From Gemmatimonadota bacterium (GTDB lineage Bacteria; Latescibacterota; UBA2968; UBA8231): a DNA stretch of 22,989 nucleotides. The stretch is taken from assembly GCA_002712305.1 (NCBI GenBank), contig PATE01000131.1, forward strand, positions 1 through 22,989. The letters run 5' to 3'. A program made the translations under genes and the position numbers. Shown in pieces: positions 21,122 through 22,989 of this stretch. Numbering within the stretch: the stretch's first letter is position 1; each line of letters starts with the position of its first letter. The notes under the pieces were generated by a model. The model made no database searches. It saw only the letters and a program-made list of their open reading frames with translations, and was not told the origin of the DNA.

Positions 21122-22147
21122 ATGCCCGAACCCCTCCAAATCCACAAAGCTCTGGCTGACGAAACGCGTCTGCGACTGATGCGTCTCCTCGGTCGTTCGC
21201 CGCTCAATGTCAACGAGATCCTCTCGATCCTGCAAATGGGGCAGAGTCGAATCTCCAGACACCTGCGGATTCTGGCCGAAGCCGATCTGGTCACGCGTCG
21301 ACGCGAAGGCACGTGGATCTACTACGAATCTCACGCCGAGAGCGACTGGCCTATGGTGAGGGATACACTGTCTCTGCTCTCGGACCACGAGCGCGAGTTG
21401 CCTTCCTATGAACAGGACATGCAGCGGCTGGAGGAGGCCATCGAGGGGCGCCGTCAGCAGACCCTCTCCTTCTTCGACAGCCTCACCGATCAACAGGAGG
21501 CCGGTGAACGTCTCAGCCCCGACGGGCATACCTATCGCGAGGTCGCACTGTCGCTGCTGCCCCAGGCGCCCGAACGAGTGCTCGATCTCGGTACCGGGTC
21601 AGGCCTGCTGTTGCCGTCGCTGCTCGATCGTGCCGACCAGGTGATCGCTGTCGATGCGTCGACGACGATGCTGCAGTTGGCGCGGCAGACGGCTGGTAAA
21701 GCTGCCGTGGATCGATGCGAGTTTCGTCTTGGAGATCTGGAACACCTGCCCGTCGCCGATGGTGAGGTCGACGCGGTCGTGGCCTGCATGGTTCTGCATC
21801 ACGTGCCCCGACCTCAGGCGGCCATCACTGAAGCTTGGCGCGCTTTGGCCCCCGGTGGCGAACTCACCGTGGTGGAGCTTGCCCAACACGAAGACGAGTC
21901 GATGCGAGAGTTGCACGCTGATCTGTGGCTCGGATTCCGCCCCATCGAGATGCGCCGCTGGCTCACGCAAGCTGGTTTTGAGGTGACCGAAGGCGAACCA
22001 CGAACCGAAGACAATCAACCCACACTCCCACTCATCACTTTCCGAGGAACCAAACCATGCTCAAAACGACCCACAAGACGTCAAAACCAAAGCGGAACGG
22101 CCAAAACGGCCACAACGGCAAGCGGAAGAAAGCGGACTACAAAGTAG
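21122..22147 (+). CDS. ArsR-family regulator fused to a SAM-dependent methyltransferase (SahR-like)
   Basis: 341 residues from ATG 21122. Residues 5-70 are an ArsR winged helix ([13 protein letters not shown] at 8-20; recognition helix Gly-Gln-Ser-Arg-Ile-Ser-Arg-His-Leu at 40-48). A coiled region (80-120) links to a class I methyltransferase with motif I Val-Leu-Asp-Leu-Gly-Thr-Gly-Ser-Gly (153-161), acidic Asp178, and Met-Val-Leu-His-His-Val-Pro near 223-229. The fusion would let SAM or SAH occupancy control DNA binding. It sits behind a palindrome overlapping its own promoter and directly before ahcY, so autoregulated control of SAH recycling is the likely role. Whether the domain still methylates anything is unknown. 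The last ~30 residues, rich in Lys, Arg and Thr, overlap ahcY and may be non-conserved. Confidence 0.88.
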   Translation: MPEPLQIHKALADETRLRLMRLLGRSPLNVNEILSILQMGQSRISRHLRILAEADLVTRRREGTWIYYESHAESDWPMVRDTLSLLSDHERELPSYEQDMQRLEEAIEGRRQQTLSFFDSLTDQQEAGERLSPDGHTYREVALSLLPQAPERVLDLGTGSGLLLPSLLDRADQVIAVDASTTMLQLARQTAGKAAVDRCEFRLGDLEHLPVADGEVDAVVACMVLHHVPRPQAAITEAWRALAPGGELTVVELAQHEDESMRELHADLWLGFRPIEMRRWLTQAGFEVTEGEPRTEDNQPTLPLITFRGTKPCSKRPTRRQNQSGTAKTATTASGRKRTTK

Positions 22148-22989
22148 CCGACATCGGTCTGGCCGAATGGGGCCGCAAGGAGATCCGCCTCGCCGAGCGC
22201 GAGATGCCGGGTCTCATGGCCCTGCGCGACGAATATGGAAAGAGCAAACCCCTGAAGGGGGCCCGCATCGCTGGCTCTCTGCATATGACGATTCAGACAG
22301 CGGTTCTCATCGAGACCCTGCAGGCCCTCGGCGCTCAGGTGCGTTGGGCGTCGTGTAACATTTTCTCCACGCAGGATCACGCCGCCGCTGCCATCGCCGC
22401 TGCCGGCACGCCCGTGTTCGCCTGGAAAGGGGAGACGGAAGAGGAGTACTGGTGGTGCACCGATCAGACCCTCAACTGGGGCTTCGAAGGGCCGAACATG
22501 ATCCTCGACGACGGTGGCGATCTGACCAAGTGGGTGCACGACAAGCGCCCGGATCTGCTGCGGGCCATCCAGGGTACATCTGAGGAAACGACCACCGGTG
22601 TCCACAATCTGAATCACATGCTGGCGGAGGGGACCCTGAAGATCCCTGCGATCAACGTGAACGACTCGGTAACGAAGTCGAAATTCGATAACCTCTATGG
22701 CTGTCGTGAGTCGCTGCTCGACGGGATCAAGCGTGCCACCGACATCATGACGGCTGGCAAGACCGTCGTCGTGGCTGGCTACGGCGACGTGGGCAAGGGG
22801 TCGGTCGGTTCCATGAAGGGTTTTGGTGCTCGTGTCATCGTGACCGAAGTCGACCCCATCTGCGCCCTGCAGGCGTCGATGGAGGGCTTCCAGGTGGAAA
22901 CCCTCGAGAACGTGGTCGAAACCGCCGACGTCTTCGTCACCACCACTGGCAATTTCGACATCATCACGGCTTCACACATGGCGCGGATG
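22057..22989 (+). CDS. ahcY: Adenosylhomocysteinase (S-adenosyl-L-homocysteine hydrolase), 3' truncated by window
   Basis: The first 311 residues, from ATG 22057 with GAGGA about eight bases upstream; the frame runs off the window. The enzyme reversibly splits SAH into homocysteine and adenosine using bound NAD+, clearing the inhibitor left by methyltransferases. Family motifs include [11 protein letters not shown], Leu-His-Met-Thr-Ile-Gln-Thr, [14 protein letters not shown], Asp-Asp-Gly-Gly-Asp, Thr-Ser-Glu-Glu-Thr-Thr-Thr-Gly-Val, and the NAD-binding Gly-Tyr-Gly-Asp-Val-Gly-Lys-Gly. A basic N-terminal extension of about 25 residues (Lys/Asn/Gly-rich) precedes the usual start and overlaps the regulator gene by 91 bases. 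Co-transcription with the regulator is expected. Confidence 0.96.
   Translation, partial: MLKTTHKTSKPKRNGQNGHNGKRKKADYKVADIGLAEWGRKEIRLAEREMPGLMALRDEYGKSKPLKGARIAGSLHMTIQTAVLIETLQALGAQVRWASCNIFSTQDHAAAAIAAAGTPVFAWKGETEEEYWWCTDQTLNWGFEGPNMILDDGGDLTKWVHDKRPDLLRAIQGTSEETTTGVHNLNHMLAEGTLKIPAINVNDSVTKSKFDNLYGCRESLLDGIKRATDIMTAGKTVVVAGYGDVGKGSVGSMKGFGARVIVTEVDPICALQASMEGFQVETLENVVETADVFVTTTGNFDIITASHMARM

Overview
This GC-rich, gene-dense window carries mainly metabolic genes of an uncultured bacterium. It has two phytanoyl-CoA dioxygenase (PhyH) proteins, a sialidase-like protein, a URO-D family fragment, an enolase-superfamily dehydratase, a Na+-pumping decarboxylase and an exosortase H locus. 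That mix recalls environmental or sponge-associated lineages such as Poribacteria or Latescibacterota. This is an impression from gene content; no marker gene in the window settles the taxonomy.

Layout. 1-2015: end of a class I methyltransferase, an ACT-domain protein, a PhzF-type isomerase and a doubtful small secreted ORF. 2008-5256: oadG-oadB-oadA, a biotin-dependent sodium-pump decarboxylase, met tail to tail by the biotin ligase birA (3 nt between stop codons). 6101-7051: a nitrilase-superfamily amidohydrolase. 7087-8835 (minus): an enolase-superfamily dehydratase followed by a URO-D family gene that has lost its middle. 8836-9337: a 500-nt stretch without a large gene that is not empty. 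It holds a tandem-repeat operator candidate, a run of hairpins, a 14-codon ORF whose strong Shine-Dalgarno is the 3' arm of one hairpin, and an intrinsic terminator. 9338-12712: a compact cluster of ankyrin protein, membrane TPR protein, PhyH oxygenase and secreted repeat protein. 12757-16084 (minus): sialidase-like, tagaturonate reductase-like and zinc alcohol dehydrogenase genes. 16179-19824 (plus): a second PhyH, an Ldh2-type dehydrogenase, a NYN/OST-HTH RNA-binding protein and a second nitrilase-superfamily enzyme. 19844-21036 (minus): exosortase H and its partner membrane protein, each interrupted by an apparent frameshift. 21052-22989: a perfect 20-bp inverted repeat overlapping the -35 of a good sigma-70 promoter, an ArsR-methyltransferase fusion regulator and the start of ahcY.

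How the genes work together. The OadGBA complex needs biotinylation of OadA, and birA lies beside it. The two blocks around 16.1 kb are divergent and look like a sugar-acid/sugar-derivative catabolic module. The right edge looks like an autoregulated SAH-recycling operon of SahR type. The most interesting unexplained object is the structured leader, 14-codon ORF and terminator at 8962-9180, upstream of the ankyrin/TPR/PhyH cluster.

Caveat. Three genes (URO-D, xrtH and its partner) are broken by shifts or deletion. These may be real decay or assembly errors; the sequence alone cannot say which.
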